Source of the DNA: Lentisphaeria bacterium
Lineage (GTDB): Bacteria > Verrucomicrobiota > Lentisphaeria > Oligosphaerales > Oligosphaeraceae
Assembly (NCBI GenBank): GCA_016303095.1
Contig: JAEDMH010000025.1
Span: 1 to 21,341 of the forward strand
Direction: 5' to 3'
DNA length: 21,341 nt
The notes below the pieces were generated by a model that was not told the DNA's origin, made no database searches, and saw only the letters and a list, made by a program, of their open reading frames with translations. Positions 14,990 through 21,341 of the stretch are shown here, in pieces. Each line of letters starts with the position of its first letter. The stretch's first letter is position 1. A program made the position numbers and the translations under genes.

Positions 14990-15157
14990 GGAAAAAAGAA
15001 AGGAGGGGGGAAGAGTGCAGGGAGGGACATAGCCCCCGGAACAAGGAGGCCGCCTTTTGACTCTCCTTGGCGTGAGGGGTTCCCAGAAGACAGGGGGAGA
15101 GGAGGCAAGGGAACCGTAAACTCCGGTGGGCACGCCTTCCCTCTCCCCTCTCAAGAC

Positions 15158-15194
15158 AAAAAAAAGGAAGGAATAGCGAACTATTCCTTCCTTT
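15158..15194 (-). terminator. Intrinsic terminator with UUCG loop
   Basis: A perfect 14-bp stem (AAAGGAAGGAATAG at 15163-15176 with its complement at 15181-15194) closes a 4-nt loop that reads TTCG on the minus strand. It is followed on that strand by eight T residues (A8 at 15158-15165 on the plus strand). It ends transcription of the secreted-protein gene at 15256-16185. Confidence 0.88.
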
Positions 15195-15199
15195 CTGGA

Positions 15200-15234
15200 G
15201 ATAGGCCAGTCTTCACGGAAAGACCAAGCCTATC
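15200..15234. other. Additional stem-loop in the 3' region of the secreted-protein gene
   Basis: GATAGGC (15200-15206) pairs with GCCTATC (15228-15234), and GTCTT (15209-15213) with AAGAC (15220-15224). It sits between the stop codon (15256) and the main terminator. On the plus strand it is followed by TTTT, so it could also block antisense transcription. Confidence 0.55.
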
Positions 15235-15255
15235 TTTTGGGCATCCAAGGCTGGA

Positions 15256-16185
15256 TTACTCGCCCCAGGGCTGGCTGGGTTCCAGGCCCTCGGGGAGGCT
15301 ATCCTCGTGCTGGGGGGCGAAGACGTACTTCTCACCCTTGCGGAGCTTCTGGAAGATGGCTTCCTCGGCCTCGGCGAAGGTCTCGAAACGGATGGCCTTC
15401 TTGTTGAAGGTCAGAGCGTTGTTCAGCTTCAGGGTGAAGGTGCCAGGCAGGGGAGCCCAGTCATCCATGATGGGGGTCTCGGGATCGCAGACGTCGAAGA
15501 GGAAGTCGTTGCAGATGCCGGTGTACTCGGTGTGACCCACCACGGAGCCGGAGAGGGTCTTCACCATCCAGCAGGTGGTCTCGTTGGTGACCACGGTGGT
15601 GGTGGTGCCGTCGCAGTCATCGCCCTCGGTGATGGTTTCCTTCTCCACGGTGGTCAGCTTGGAGACCTTGCCGTAGCCCTGGCCGTAGAGGTAGTTATCG
15701 GCGCTGAGGTTGTCCAGACCCAGGAAGCCCACGTGGTTGTCCTGACCCCAGACCAGGGGCAGTTCGAAGTCACCAGCGGCGTCGGTGAACTTGTCGCCGT
15801 TCACGACTTCCTGGCCACGGAGCATGGGCTTGGCACCGAACATGTTGGCGGAGAAGTCGCCAGCGGCGCGATAGATGTTCTTGGCCTTGTCACCGCTGCG
15901 GGTGATGTAGAAGACGACCACGTTGTTATCCGTGCTCTCTTCCATGGCGCCTTCGCACTTCTCGCAGGCATCCATCACCATGTAGCCGGTGAACTTGTCG
16001 CTGACCACCTTGGGGGAGTCCATCTTGGCGTTCTTCACGACGACGCCGTCGGCCTTCTTGTAGGAGTAGGTCACCTGCTTGACATCCAGGCGCTTGAAGG
16101 AAGCGGAGAAGTCATAGACCAGGACCTGAGCCATGCTGCTGAAGCAGAACGCTGCAACAAACAAAGCGATGAGAGATTTCTTCAT
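15256..16185 (-). CDS. Secreted cysteine-containing protein, probably highly expressed, function unknown
   Basis: A 309-aa protein with a signal peptide (MKKSLIALFVAAFCFSSMA, cleaved before QVLVYDF). The mature part has six Cys (74, 77, 191, 205, 225, 233), including CEKC, so up to three disulfides are possible. It is rich in beta-prone Thr/Val stretches and ends in a charged tail. Codon choice differs from its neighbours, with AAG, GAC, AAC, TTC and GTC strongly preferred, as in highly expressed genes. The ATG at 16185 has AAGGA 9 bp upstream and a sigma70-like promoter about 160 bp upstream, and the gene ends in a strong terminator, so it is a single-gene unit. I do not recognise a family. 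It may be an abundant periplasmic or surface protein. Confidence 0.82.
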   Translation of the reverse strand: MKKSLIALFVAAFCFSSMAQVLVYDFSASFKRLDVKQVTYSYKKADGVVVKNAKMDSPKVVSDKFTGYMVMDACEKCEGAMEESTDNNVVVFYITRSGDKAKNIYRAAGDFSANMFGAKPMLRGQEVVNGDKFTDAAGDFELPLVWGQDNHVGFLGLDNLSADNYLYGQGYGKVSKLTTVEKETITEGDDCDGTTTTVVTNETTCWMVKTLSGSVVGHTEYTGICNDFLFDVCDPETPIMDDWAPLPGTFTLKLNNALTFNKKAIRFETFAEAEEAIFQKLRKGEKYVFAPQHEDSLPEGLEPSQPWGE

Positions 16186-16342
16186 TGTGCTTGTCCTTGT
16201 ATTGGGGTTGAGGGGAACGATTGGGGAAACAAACCTAAAAAACAAAAATGTCTTTGAGCCCGGGGGGCGCGGGAGCTGCTCGAAAGGAATCCCAATGGGA
16301 AGATTCCTACGTCCCCGGCCATTTTTCAAGGTACGAACACGT

Positions 16343-16371
16343 ACTCTAGCGCACTCGCCAGGGGGTTGCAA
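16343..16371 (-). promoter_or_regulatory. Sigma70-like promoter for the secreted-protein gene
   Basis: On the minus strand TTGCAA (-35; 16366-16371) and TAGAGT (-10; 16343-16348) are 17 bp apart. Transcription would start near 16335, giving a leader of about 150 nt. Directly upstream of the -35 element is the inverted repeat GGAAAAT-TTCAG-ATTTTCC (16374-16392), a possible operator or activator site, next to AT-rich DNA (16393-16440). Confidence 0.5.
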
Positions 16372-16515
16372 GCGGAAAATTTCAGATTTTCCAAAAAATC
16401 CCCCGGCTTTTCACGTTTTCATCATAAAATAACTTTTTTTCTGCCTATTGCAAGCGTGTGCCAGGGAAATATTTTTCTTCCGGGGAGGGAGGGTGGGGGT
16501 TACTTCATATGAAAA

Positions 16516-16577
16516 TGCCCCGGGGATCCCTCTTCCCTCCGTTCGCTTATGTTGCAGGAAGGGGAGTCCCCGGGGCA
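16516..16577 (-). terminator. Long stem-loop terminator of the coiled-coil protein gene
   Basis: The perfect 11-bp arms TGCCCCGGGGA (16516-16526) and TCCCCGGGGCA (16567-16577) are extended inward by TCCC/GGGA and CTTCC/GGAAG. On the minus strand the hairpin starts 13 bp after the stop codon and is followed by TTTTCATATG. A 10-bp palindrome TTCATATGAA (16504-16513) overlaps the tail. Confidence 0.68.
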
Positions 16578-16590
16578 GTGGTGGGTAGGG

Positions 16591-16938
16591 TTATTTCTTG
16601 GGGGTGGCCTCCTGGATTTGCGTGAGCAGGGTCTTTTCCTCTTCATAGAGGGGCTGCAGCTTGGGCTCCGCCGCCTGGTACATGGCCTGGATCTGGTTCT
16701 CCAGCTCCGTCACCTTTCCCTGGAGGGCGGCGTCCGCCTGGCAGGCGGCCTTCTCCAACTTCCGGATTTGATTCCGCTTATACAGAAGCTTGCCCCGGAG
16801 CTGCTTCACCGTGGGAGCCTCCTGGACCGTCTCCGTCTTCGGGGACTCCGCCTCCTGGGGGGTGGCGGCGGAGAGCAGGGGACACAGCAGGGCACCGCTG
16901 AGCAGAAGGAAGAGAAACAGGACATTGCGACTTTTCAT
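16591..16938 (-). CDS. Small periplasmic coiled-coil protein
   Basis: A 115-aa protein. The signal peptide (MKSRNVLFLFLLLSGALL, cleavage near LSAA) is followed by a short Pro/Glu/Thr-rich linker. A helix from about 45 to the end has heptad-like hydrophobic spacing (VKQLRGKLLYKRNQIRKLEK, then VTELENQIQAMYQ and EEEKTLLTQIQE). No enzymatic motif is present; it most likely forms a periplasmic coiled coil, perhaps a chaperone or spacer. The ATG at 16938 has a strong ribosome site (AAGGAG, 7 bp upstream), so the longer frame to 17115 is rejected. A promoter-like pair lies at 17096-17123. The gene has its own terminator and is divergent from ssb. Confidence 0.8.
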   Translation of the reverse strand: MKSRNVLFLFLLLSGALLCPLLSAATPQEAESPKTETVQEAPTVKQLRGKLLYKRNQIRKLEKAACQADAALQGKVTELENQIQAMYQAAEPKLQPLYEEEKTLLTQIQEATPKK

Positions 16939-17306
16939 GCAGGTTCTCCTTATGGGATGGGAGGAAGATGCCAACCCTCCGCTCGACGGGACAACTGGGA
17001 GGCCCCTGTGCCTCGAATCGAGGCTCCCCAAGGGAGGAGGGAAGGCGGCGGCTTCAACGTGGGGTTGGAATGGGGGGAACAGGGACCTCGCCCTTACCAT
17101 AAGGGGAATTTTCATAAATGCAAGTCTACTTTCATAAAAATCTTGAAATTTTTCAAATTTGAGTTATTTTAACTTTCATTCTAGGAATCATTCCGGAGAT
17201 GAGGAAAGAGATGCGGGTGTATCTCCTCCGGGGCGGTTCGTTCTTCCTGGGGCGAAGGAGTCCGTGGTCTCATGGAGGAGAGGAAAAGCCGGACTATCTT
17301 ACCAGC
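16939..17306. promoter_or_regulatory. Divergent intergenic region with AT-rich repeats between the coiled-coil gene and ssb
   Basis: No gene in these 368 bp. A minus-strand promoter candidate is TTGCAT (17118-17123) and TATGGT (17096-17101), 16 bp apart. Two direct copies of TTTCATAAA start at 17110 and 17130, exactly 20 bp apart (about two helical turns). Inverted repeats follow: TTGAAA-TT-TTTCAA (17143-17156) and GTTA-TTT-TAAC (17163-17173). These look like binding sites for a dimeric regulator. Confidence 0.4.
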
Positions 17307-17837
17307 ATGCCCAACTTGAATCGTGTTTTTCTCATGGGTCGCCTTACGCGGGATCCCTCTTTGAACAGCAGCAAGACGGGGACGGTGTTTTGCCGTTTCA
17401 GCCTAGCCATCAACCGTCGTGTGCATGGGGCGGATGGTTCCCAGCGGGATGAGGTGGAGTATGTGGACATTCTGTTCACGGGGCGGATGGCGGATTTCTG
17501 CCAGCGTTCCTTGCGGAAAGGGAGCAGTGTGTTTGTGGAGGGGCGTCTGCACATAGAGAGTTGGGTGGATGCCAAGACGAAGATCACCCGGAAGAATCCG
17601 GTCATTTATGGGGATTCCCTGCAGTTGTTGGAGTTCCATCGGGGAGAGGGGGTTTCTGGGGCGTCCGGGGAGACGGGGGCTCCCGTGGAGGGGGGCTATG
17701 GGGCCTTGTCCTCCCGTGGGGCGTCTTCTCCCGCGGCGGGGGGGAACAGCGCGGTTCGTGTCTCCTCTCCCCGTCGTCCGCTGCCTCCTCCTTCTTCGGG
17801 GCAGGAGGCTCTTCCGTCCCCGGAGGAAGTCTTTTAG
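17307..17837 (+). CDS. ssb: Single-stranded DNA-binding protein
   Basis: A 176-aa protein. The OB-fold domain (about 1-110) shows the SSB hallmarks: NRVFLMGRLTRDP at the start, then TGTVFCRFSLAIN, the 'EVEYVDILFTG' strand and KGSSVFVEGRL. It binds single-stranded DNA in replication and repair. The rest is a Gly/Ser/Pro-rich tail that ends ALPSPEEVF: the final Phe and two Glu echo the acidic protein-docking tip (DDDIPF in E. coli) but it is clearly weaker. The ATG at 17307 is chosen because it is the family's usual N-terminus; 17199 and 17211 are upstream alternatives with no homology support. rsmE follows after 90 bp. Confidence 0.93.
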   Translation: MPNLNRVFLMGRLTRDPSLNSSKTGTVFCRFSLAINRRVHGADGSQRDEVEYVDILFTGRMADFCQRSLRKGSSVFVEGRLHIESWVDAKTKITRKNPVIYGDSLQLLEFHRGEGVSGASGETGAPVEGGYGALSSRGASSPAAGGNSAVRVSSPRRPLPPPSSGQEALPSPEEVF

Positions 17838-17881
17838 GGGAAGTGTTCATCCCATTTGCGTCCCCATCCCCTCTGTCTTTC

Positions 17882-17898
17882 TTTTTTTGGGGGGGGGG
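17882..17898. repeat. T7-G10 homopolymer tract before rsmE
   Basis: Seven T residues (17882-17888) are followed by ten G residues (17889-17898), 30 bp upstream of the rsmE start. Flanking CCCCTCT (17868-17874) and AGAGGGG (17899-17905) could pair around the tract. Such tracts are prone to slippage and could change expression of the downstream genes. Confidence 0.6.
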
Positions 17899-17927
17899 AG
17901 AGGGGCCGTTTCCTGGATTGCCAAGCC

Positions 17928-18683
17928 ATGCAGATTCGCCGATTTTTTCTTTCCCAGCCTTTGTCTCGGCCTGGGGCCACGGTTTCCCTTCCTCCTGCCG
18001 AGGCCCAGCATGCCCTTCGGGTGCTGCGTCTGGAGGTGGGGGATCGTCTCCAGCTTTTGAACGGGGAAGGAGAGAAGGCGGAATGCCAGTTGGTCTCCCG
18101 GGGGGAAGGGCGTTCCTGCCGGGAGGCCCTGTGCCAGATTCTTTCCTGCCAGTCTTTCTCCCGTCCTGCCCTCTCCCCGGTGCTTCTGGTGGCGCCTCCC
18201 CGGGGAAAGGCCTTTGATCTGGTCTTGAAGGCTTCGGTGGAATTGGGGATCCGGGCCATTCAGCCCATTCTCTGTACGTATGGGGTTTCCCGGCCGGAGG
18301 AGATATCGGGGGGCTGGAGGGAGACCCTGGTGGGGGCGGTGAAGCAATCCGGCAATCCCTTTTTGCCTGCCGTGCTGCCGCCCTTGGCGTTCTCCCAGGC
18401 CCTGCTTCAATATCCGCCGGGAGAGGGGGCCGTCTTTGGCGCTTCTCCTGCCGCAGAGGCCACGGAACGGCGACGTCTGACTCCTGCGGCCGCCCTGGGC
18501 TGTCCGGCATTGTGGGTGGGGCCGGAGGGAGGCTTTTCCCGGGAGGAGGAGGAGGCCTTGCTCCAGGCCGGCGCCCTGCCGGTCACCCTGGGGGAGTCTG
18601 TCCTGCGGGTGGAGACGGCCGTTCCCGCTCTCATGGGATGCCTCCTGGGCATCGCTTCCCTGGAGGAGACGGCCAGAATATGA
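17928..18683 (+). CDS. rsmE: 16S rRNA (uracil-1498-N3)-methyltransferase
   Basis: A 251-aa protein of the SPOUT family, normal length for RsmE. An N-terminal PUA-like domain (about 1-72; HALRVLRLEVGDRLQLLNGE) precedes the trefoil-knot domain. Key motifs are KASVELGIRAIQPI (101-114), KQSGN (139-143), the SAM-binding VGPEGGFS (197-204) and LGESVLRVETA (221-231). The enzyme methylates U1498 of 16S rRNA. The ATG at 17928 starts the typical MQIRRFF; the longer frame from 17856 reads through the T7-G10 tract. Its stop overlaps the ATG of the pyruvyl transferase gene (ATGA, 18680-18683), so the two are translated together though functionally unrelated. Confidence 0.93.
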   Translation: MQIRRFFLSQPLSRPGATVSLPPAEAQHALRVLRLEVGDRLQLLNGEGEKAECQLVSRGEGRSCREALCQILSCQSFSRPALSPVLLVAPPRGKAFDLVLKASVELGIRAIQPILCTYGVSRPEEISGGWRETLVGAVKQSGNPFLPAVLPPLAFSQALLQYPPGEGAVFGASPAAEATERRRLTPAAALGCPALWVGPEGGFSREEEEALLQAGALPVTLGESVLRVETAVPALMGCLLGIASLEETARI

Positions 18684-19783
18684 CTCCCTCTCTCACACAC
18701 TCTTGCGGCGCCCCATCCCGGCGCATGGGAATCCTCACCTTCCACCGGACCCATAATTTCGGGGCGGTGCTCCAGGCCTATGCCCTCCAGCATCTTCTGA
18801 CGCAGGAGAATCCCGGGGCGGAGGTCACCATCCTGGATGTGGTGCCGCCCTTTATGGACATCCCCGATGCCCCCTGGTACAAGTTCCGGAAGCGAGCCCA
18901 GCAGGAGGCATTCCGCAGATTCCGGGAGGGCTGCCTCCCAATCTCCGGTCCGCAGGACGCCTCTCCCGCGAAATTGTGCCGGGAACTGGGGTTGGACACC
19001 CTGGTGGTGGGAAGCGACCAGGTATGGAACCCGGATCTGACCCGGGACGCCTGGAAGAACTATTTCTTGGAGGGAGTGCCGGACACCGTGCGTGCCTGCT
19101 CCTATGCCGCCAGCTTCGGCGAGGGGAGCGACCGACAGTTCGCCCCGGAAATCCAGGAGGCCATGGGCGCACTCCTCCAACGCTTCCACCGCATCAGCGT
19201 CCGGGAGGAGAGCGGAAGGGAAATCTGCCGGAGGCTGGGGCGGGACGACGCAGTCCGGGTCCTGGATCCGGTGCTGGCCGCCCCTCCCGCTCTCTTCCAG
19301 CCCCTGCTGAAGGAGGCCGGCCCCGTGAGGCCCGCCATCACCGCCGTCCTGCTGGACGAGACCCCGGCCCATCGAACGCTGCTGCGGCACCTGGGGAAGG
19401 CGACGGGAGAGCCGGCGCGGATCATCGCCGTCCGTCAACGCCGCCTGCCCACCCTGGGCATTCAGCGCCCCTTCGCCACCACCATCCCCGACTATCTGGC
19501 TTCCCTCCAAAAGGCCCCTCTGGTGGTGACGGACAGCTTCCATGCCGTCATGTTCTCCCTGGTCTTCCAGCGCCCGTTCCTGGTCACGCCCTCCACGCGG
19601 AACCACCGCTTCGACCGGATTGCCGATGTCCTTTCCCTCCTGGGGCTGCAGGATCGCATTGTGAAGCCGGAGGAGTGGGAAATGGCCTCCCTGCGTCTGG
19701 ATTCTCCCATGGATTATAGGGACATCCAAGAACGGCTGGAGCCGTTGCGCCGCCAGTCCCTGGCGTTCCTGGCCTCCCTGTGA
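18680..19783 (+). CDS. Polysaccharide pyruvyl transferase family protein
   Basis: A 367-aa protein of the PS_pyruv_trans family (CsaB/WcaK-like). It has the N-terminal FHRTHNFGAVLQAYALQ (21-37), VVGSDQVWN (109-117), ACSYAASFG (139-147), SVREESG (173-179), a VLDPVL strand and TDSFHAVMFSLVF (284-296). Related enzymes add ketal pyruvate to sugars of cell-wall or exported polysaccharides using phosphoenolpyruvate; the acceptor here is unknown, and no other glycan genes are next to it. The ATG at 18680 overlaps the rsmE stop; an internal ATG at 18725 (MGILTFHRT) is closer to the family's usual start and could be the true one. It ends 45 bp from the convergent PHP gene. Confidence 0.88.
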   Translation: MTPSLTHSCGAPSRRMGILTFHRTHNFGAVLQAYALQHLLTQENPGAEVTILDVVPPFMDIPDAPWYKFRKRAQQEAFRRFREGCLPISGPQDASPAKLCRELGLDTLVVGSDQVWNPDLTRDAWKNYFLEGVPDTVRACSYAASFGEGSDRQFAPEIQEAMGALLQRFHRISVREESGREICRRLGRDDAVRVLDPVLAAPPALFQPLLKEAGPVRPAITAVLLDETPAHRTLLRHLGKATGEPARIIAVRQRRLPTLGIQRPFATTIPDYLASLQKAPLVVTDSFHAVMFSLVFQRPFLVTPSTRNHRFDRIADVLSLLGLQDRIVKPEEWEMASLRLDSPMDYRDIQERLEPLRRQSLAFLASL

Positions 19784-19828
19784 GAAATATTGCCTCCCCT
19801 CCTTCCCTGGGGAAAAGAGTCGTTGGAA

Positions 19829-20728
19829 TCAGCTTCCCGTGGCCAGGGCATGGAGGCTTTGGGCCAGGAGGGCGCGTCGTTGGGCGCAGAGCCGAAGGGG
19901 TTCCAGATAGCGATCGGGGACCTGGAGTCTTCCCGTGCCTGTGCCCAGGTGGACATTCCGGAAGGCCTCCCCGTGGAAGTCGGATCCTCCGGAGGGGAAT
20001 AGCCCCACTTCCCGGGTGATTTCCAATACATTTTCCACCTGCTTGGGGGTGTGCATGGCATAATGCGCCTCCATGCCGTCCATTCCCATGGTCTTCAAGG
20101 TGACGGCCATTTGATGGATCTGGCGGACGGTGTGGTTGCCCTTGGTGAAGGGATGGGCCCACACGGCAACGCCTCCCATGGAGTGGATGGCGGAGATGGC
20201 CTCTTCCGGCGTGGGAAGCTTCCGGCTGGCGTAGGCGGGCTTTCCCGTGGCCAGAAAACGCTCAAAGGCGGCCTGCACCGAGGGAACCACGCCACGGCGC
20301 TGCAACGCCAGGGCGAAATGGGGACGGCCCACCACTTCTCCTCCTGCCGCCTCCTCCACTTCCTTCATGGTCAGGGGAATCTCCAGGCCGTGAAGGCGTT
20401 CCAGGATGGTGTCGTTTCGTTGGGTTCTGGCCTGCAAACACCCTTGGAGAAGGGTCGCCATCTCCCGGGAGGGAGTCTCCTGGAGAAAGAGTCCCACGAT
20501 GTGGAAGCCCCAGTGGGGAAGGGTGCTGCTTTGGGCCGCCAATTCCACCCCCGGCACGCAGCAGAGACCGCTCCCTTTGCCCGCCTCCCGAAACTCCGCC
20601 AGCCCATCCAGGGTGTCGTGGTCCGTCAAGGCCAGGGCTTTCAACCCGATTTTCCGGGCCAGGTCCACCAGCTGGGTGGGGGTGAGGGTGCCGTCGGAAG
20701 CGGTGCTATGGCAGTGCAAATCAATCAT
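19829..20728 (-). CDS. PHP-domain metal-dependent phosphoesterase (TrpH/YciV-like)
   Basis: A 299-aa protein of the short PHP family. Metal-site motifs are in order: DLHCHSTASDG (His5, His7, Asp12), LTDHD (34-38), GVE (60-62), His76 in GFHIVG, GRPH (134-137), AHP (191-193) and GSDFHG (248-253). Relatives act as 5'-3' exoribonucleases on short RNAs (RNase AM) or as 3',5'-nucleoside bisphosphate phosphatases; which applies here cannot be told from sequence alone. It starts at the ATG at 20728, the natural start of the first motif. No strong ribosome site is visible, and repeat DNA begins just upstream of it. Confidence 0.9.
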   Translation of the reverse strand: MIDLHCHSTASDGTLTPTQLVDLARKIGLKALALTDHDTLDGLAEFREAGKGSGLCCVPGVELAAQSSTLPHWGFHIVGLFLQETPSREMATLLQGCLQARTQRNDTILERLHGLEIPLTMKEVEEAAGGEVVGRPHFALALQRRGVVPSVQAAFERFLATGKPAYASRKLPTPEEAISAIHSMGGVAVWAHPFTKGNHTVRQIHQMAVTLKTMGMDGMEAHYAMHTPKQVENVLEITREVGLFPSGGSDFHGEAFRNVHLGTGTGRLQVPDRYLEPLRLCAQRRALLAQSLHALATGS

Positions 20729-20759
20729 GGGGCGTAATTTAATGCCACCTCAGAAGACG

Positions 20760-21011
20760 GTTCCCCCCCCCACGACAGGTCGGGTGCAGCCGTGGCAACA
20801 CAGAACACACGGAGGCGCCTGCGGCGCACTCAGAGGGCGCGGAGAGGCCCTGCGGGGCCACGGAAGCCAGGTCAGGCCCGGCAAGCCGGGCACACAGAGG
20901 ACACAGAGATAAAACACGGAAGCCAGGTCAGGCCCGGCAAGCCGGGCACACAGAGGACACAGAGATAAAACACGGAAGCCACAGAAGGCCCGGCAAGCCG
21001 GGCACACAGAG
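20760..21011 (+). repeat. Palindrome-and-spacer cluster with a 56-bp tandem array
   Basis: After a C9 run (20763-20771) come spacer words of the cacagaacacacgg type with hairpins GCGCC-TGC-GGCGC (20815-20827) and GGCCC-TGCG-GGGCC (20846-20859). An exact 56-bp tandem repeat then starts with CACGGAAGCC at 20859 and 20915, with a diverged third unit from 20971. Each unit carries GCCCGGC-AA-GCCGGGC (20876, 20932 and 20988) and a cacagaggacacagag spacer. It is not CRISPR: all units and spacers are the same. Confidence 0.82.
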
Positions 21012-21145
21012 GGCACGGAGGGGGCAGAGCCTGCTGCGCATGCTCCGCCCCGGGAAATATGCTCCCCCGTTTGCGGGGGGACAGGGGGCAATCCCCATGA
21101 ACCCCGGCACGGAGGGGGCAGAGCCTGCTGCGCATGCTCCGCCCT
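21012..21145 (+). repeat. Pair of 39-bp direct repeats with GGGGC hairpins around a partial module
   Basis: The same 39 bp occur at 21012-21050 and 21106-21144. Each folds as a hairpin: GGGGC/GCCCC (GCCCT in the second), GAGC/GCTC and TGC/GCA, broken by single mismatches. Between them 21059-21105 carries CCCCCG-TTTG-CGGGGG (21064-21079) followed by ATCCCCATGAACC, a truncated relative of 12678-12716. The hairpin at 12427-12459 has the same plan with different bases. Confidence 0.75.
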
Positions 21146-21173
21146 GTTTTTTGGGGGGAAAGTCCTAAATTCT

Positions 21174-21341
21174 CTAGGATTTCTAGATTTCTAGACTCCC
21201 CCCGCTTGCGGGGGAGAGGGAGGGAATCCTCTTGAACCCCGGCTGGGGTGGGAGGATCGCTAGACGGGGGTGAAGGGAGGCCCAAAGGGCCGACCGAAAC
21301 CCCCGGCTAGCCCAAAAATCAAATCCGAACCCCGTAGGGGT
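21174..21341 (+). repeat. CTAG-flanked two-part hairpin module, second copy cut by the window end
   Basis: The left CTAG array (21174, 21183, 21191) is followed by CCCCCGC-TT-GCGGGGG (21199-21214). Unit A follows with ACCCC-GGCT-GGGGT (21236-21249) and the CGGGGGT/ACCCCCG stem around GGCCC-AAA-GGGCC, then the start of unit B (ACCCC-GTA-GGGGT, 21329-21341). The copy matches 12646-12817 closely, with single-base insertions or deletions that break any shared reading frame. Confidence 0.8.

Noticed and set aside
18407..19729. A 440-codon minus-strand frame opposite rsmE and the pyruvyl transferase
   Set aside because: Both plus-strand genes have clear family motifs and overlap at ATGA; the antisense product matches no known pattern.
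20859..21011. CRISPR array
   Set aside because: The repeat units include their spacers and are identical over all 56 bp; there are only about three units and no cas genes.

Overview
This is a high-GC window from a diderm bacterium. It carries a FadL-type outer-membrane protein, several Sec-exported and lipid-anchored proteins, an ECF-like sigma factor, a Hanks-type kinase and a MurU/AmgK-type peptidoglycan-recycling enzyme. Most starts lack a clear Shine-Dalgarno, and the intergenic DNA is full of hairpin repeats with cacagaggacacgg-like spacers. I infer a member of the PVC group (Lentisphaerota/Verrucomicrobiota/Kiritimatiellota-like) with moderate to low confidence; there is no rRNA, tRNA or other marker to settle it.

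Layout. 1-50: right edge of a CTAG-rich repeat. 55-3006 (-): P-type cation (Ca2+-type) ATPase. 3112-3484: reverse-oriented repeat fragment, pyrimidine tract and a strong hairpin. 3485-5378 (+): two exported proteins of unknown function. 5632-8663 (+): low-complexity secreted protein, sigma factor, zinc-motif anti-sigma-like protein and transmembrane Ser/Thr kinase, which look like one signalling locus. 8740-10722 (+): nucleotidyltransferase-kinase fusion of MurU-AmgK type. 10850-12100 (-): FadL/OmpP1 porin, with a terminator between it and the fusion gene. 12206-12920: first repeat cluster. 12946-16938 (-): parvulin-like lipoprotein, membrane-anchored helical-repeat protein, a cysteine-containing secreted protein with highly biased codons, and a small periplasmic coiled-coil protein. 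17307-19783 (+): SSB, RsmE and a polysaccharide pyruvyl transferase overlapping rsmE by ATGA. 19829-20728 (-): PHP-domain phosphoesterase. 20760-21341: second repeat cluster, cut by the window end.

How the genes fit together. The centre of the window is about the cell envelope and its regulation: secreted proteins, a folding lipoprotein, an OM porin, a wall-sugar salvage enzyme and a membrane kinase beside a sigma/anti-sigma pair. The 17.3-20.7 kb part is housekeeping plus one glycan-modifying enzyme.

The least expected signal is non-coding. Two intergenic clusters about 8.5 kb apart share the same order of parts: palindromes separated by cacagaggacacgg-like spacers, then a long GGGGC hairpin, then phased CTAG repeats next to a two-part hairpin module. 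Several stems differ in sequence between copies but keep their pairing, which points to selection on RNA (or cruciform) structure. A frameshift between copies argues against coding. No function can be assigned from the sequence.
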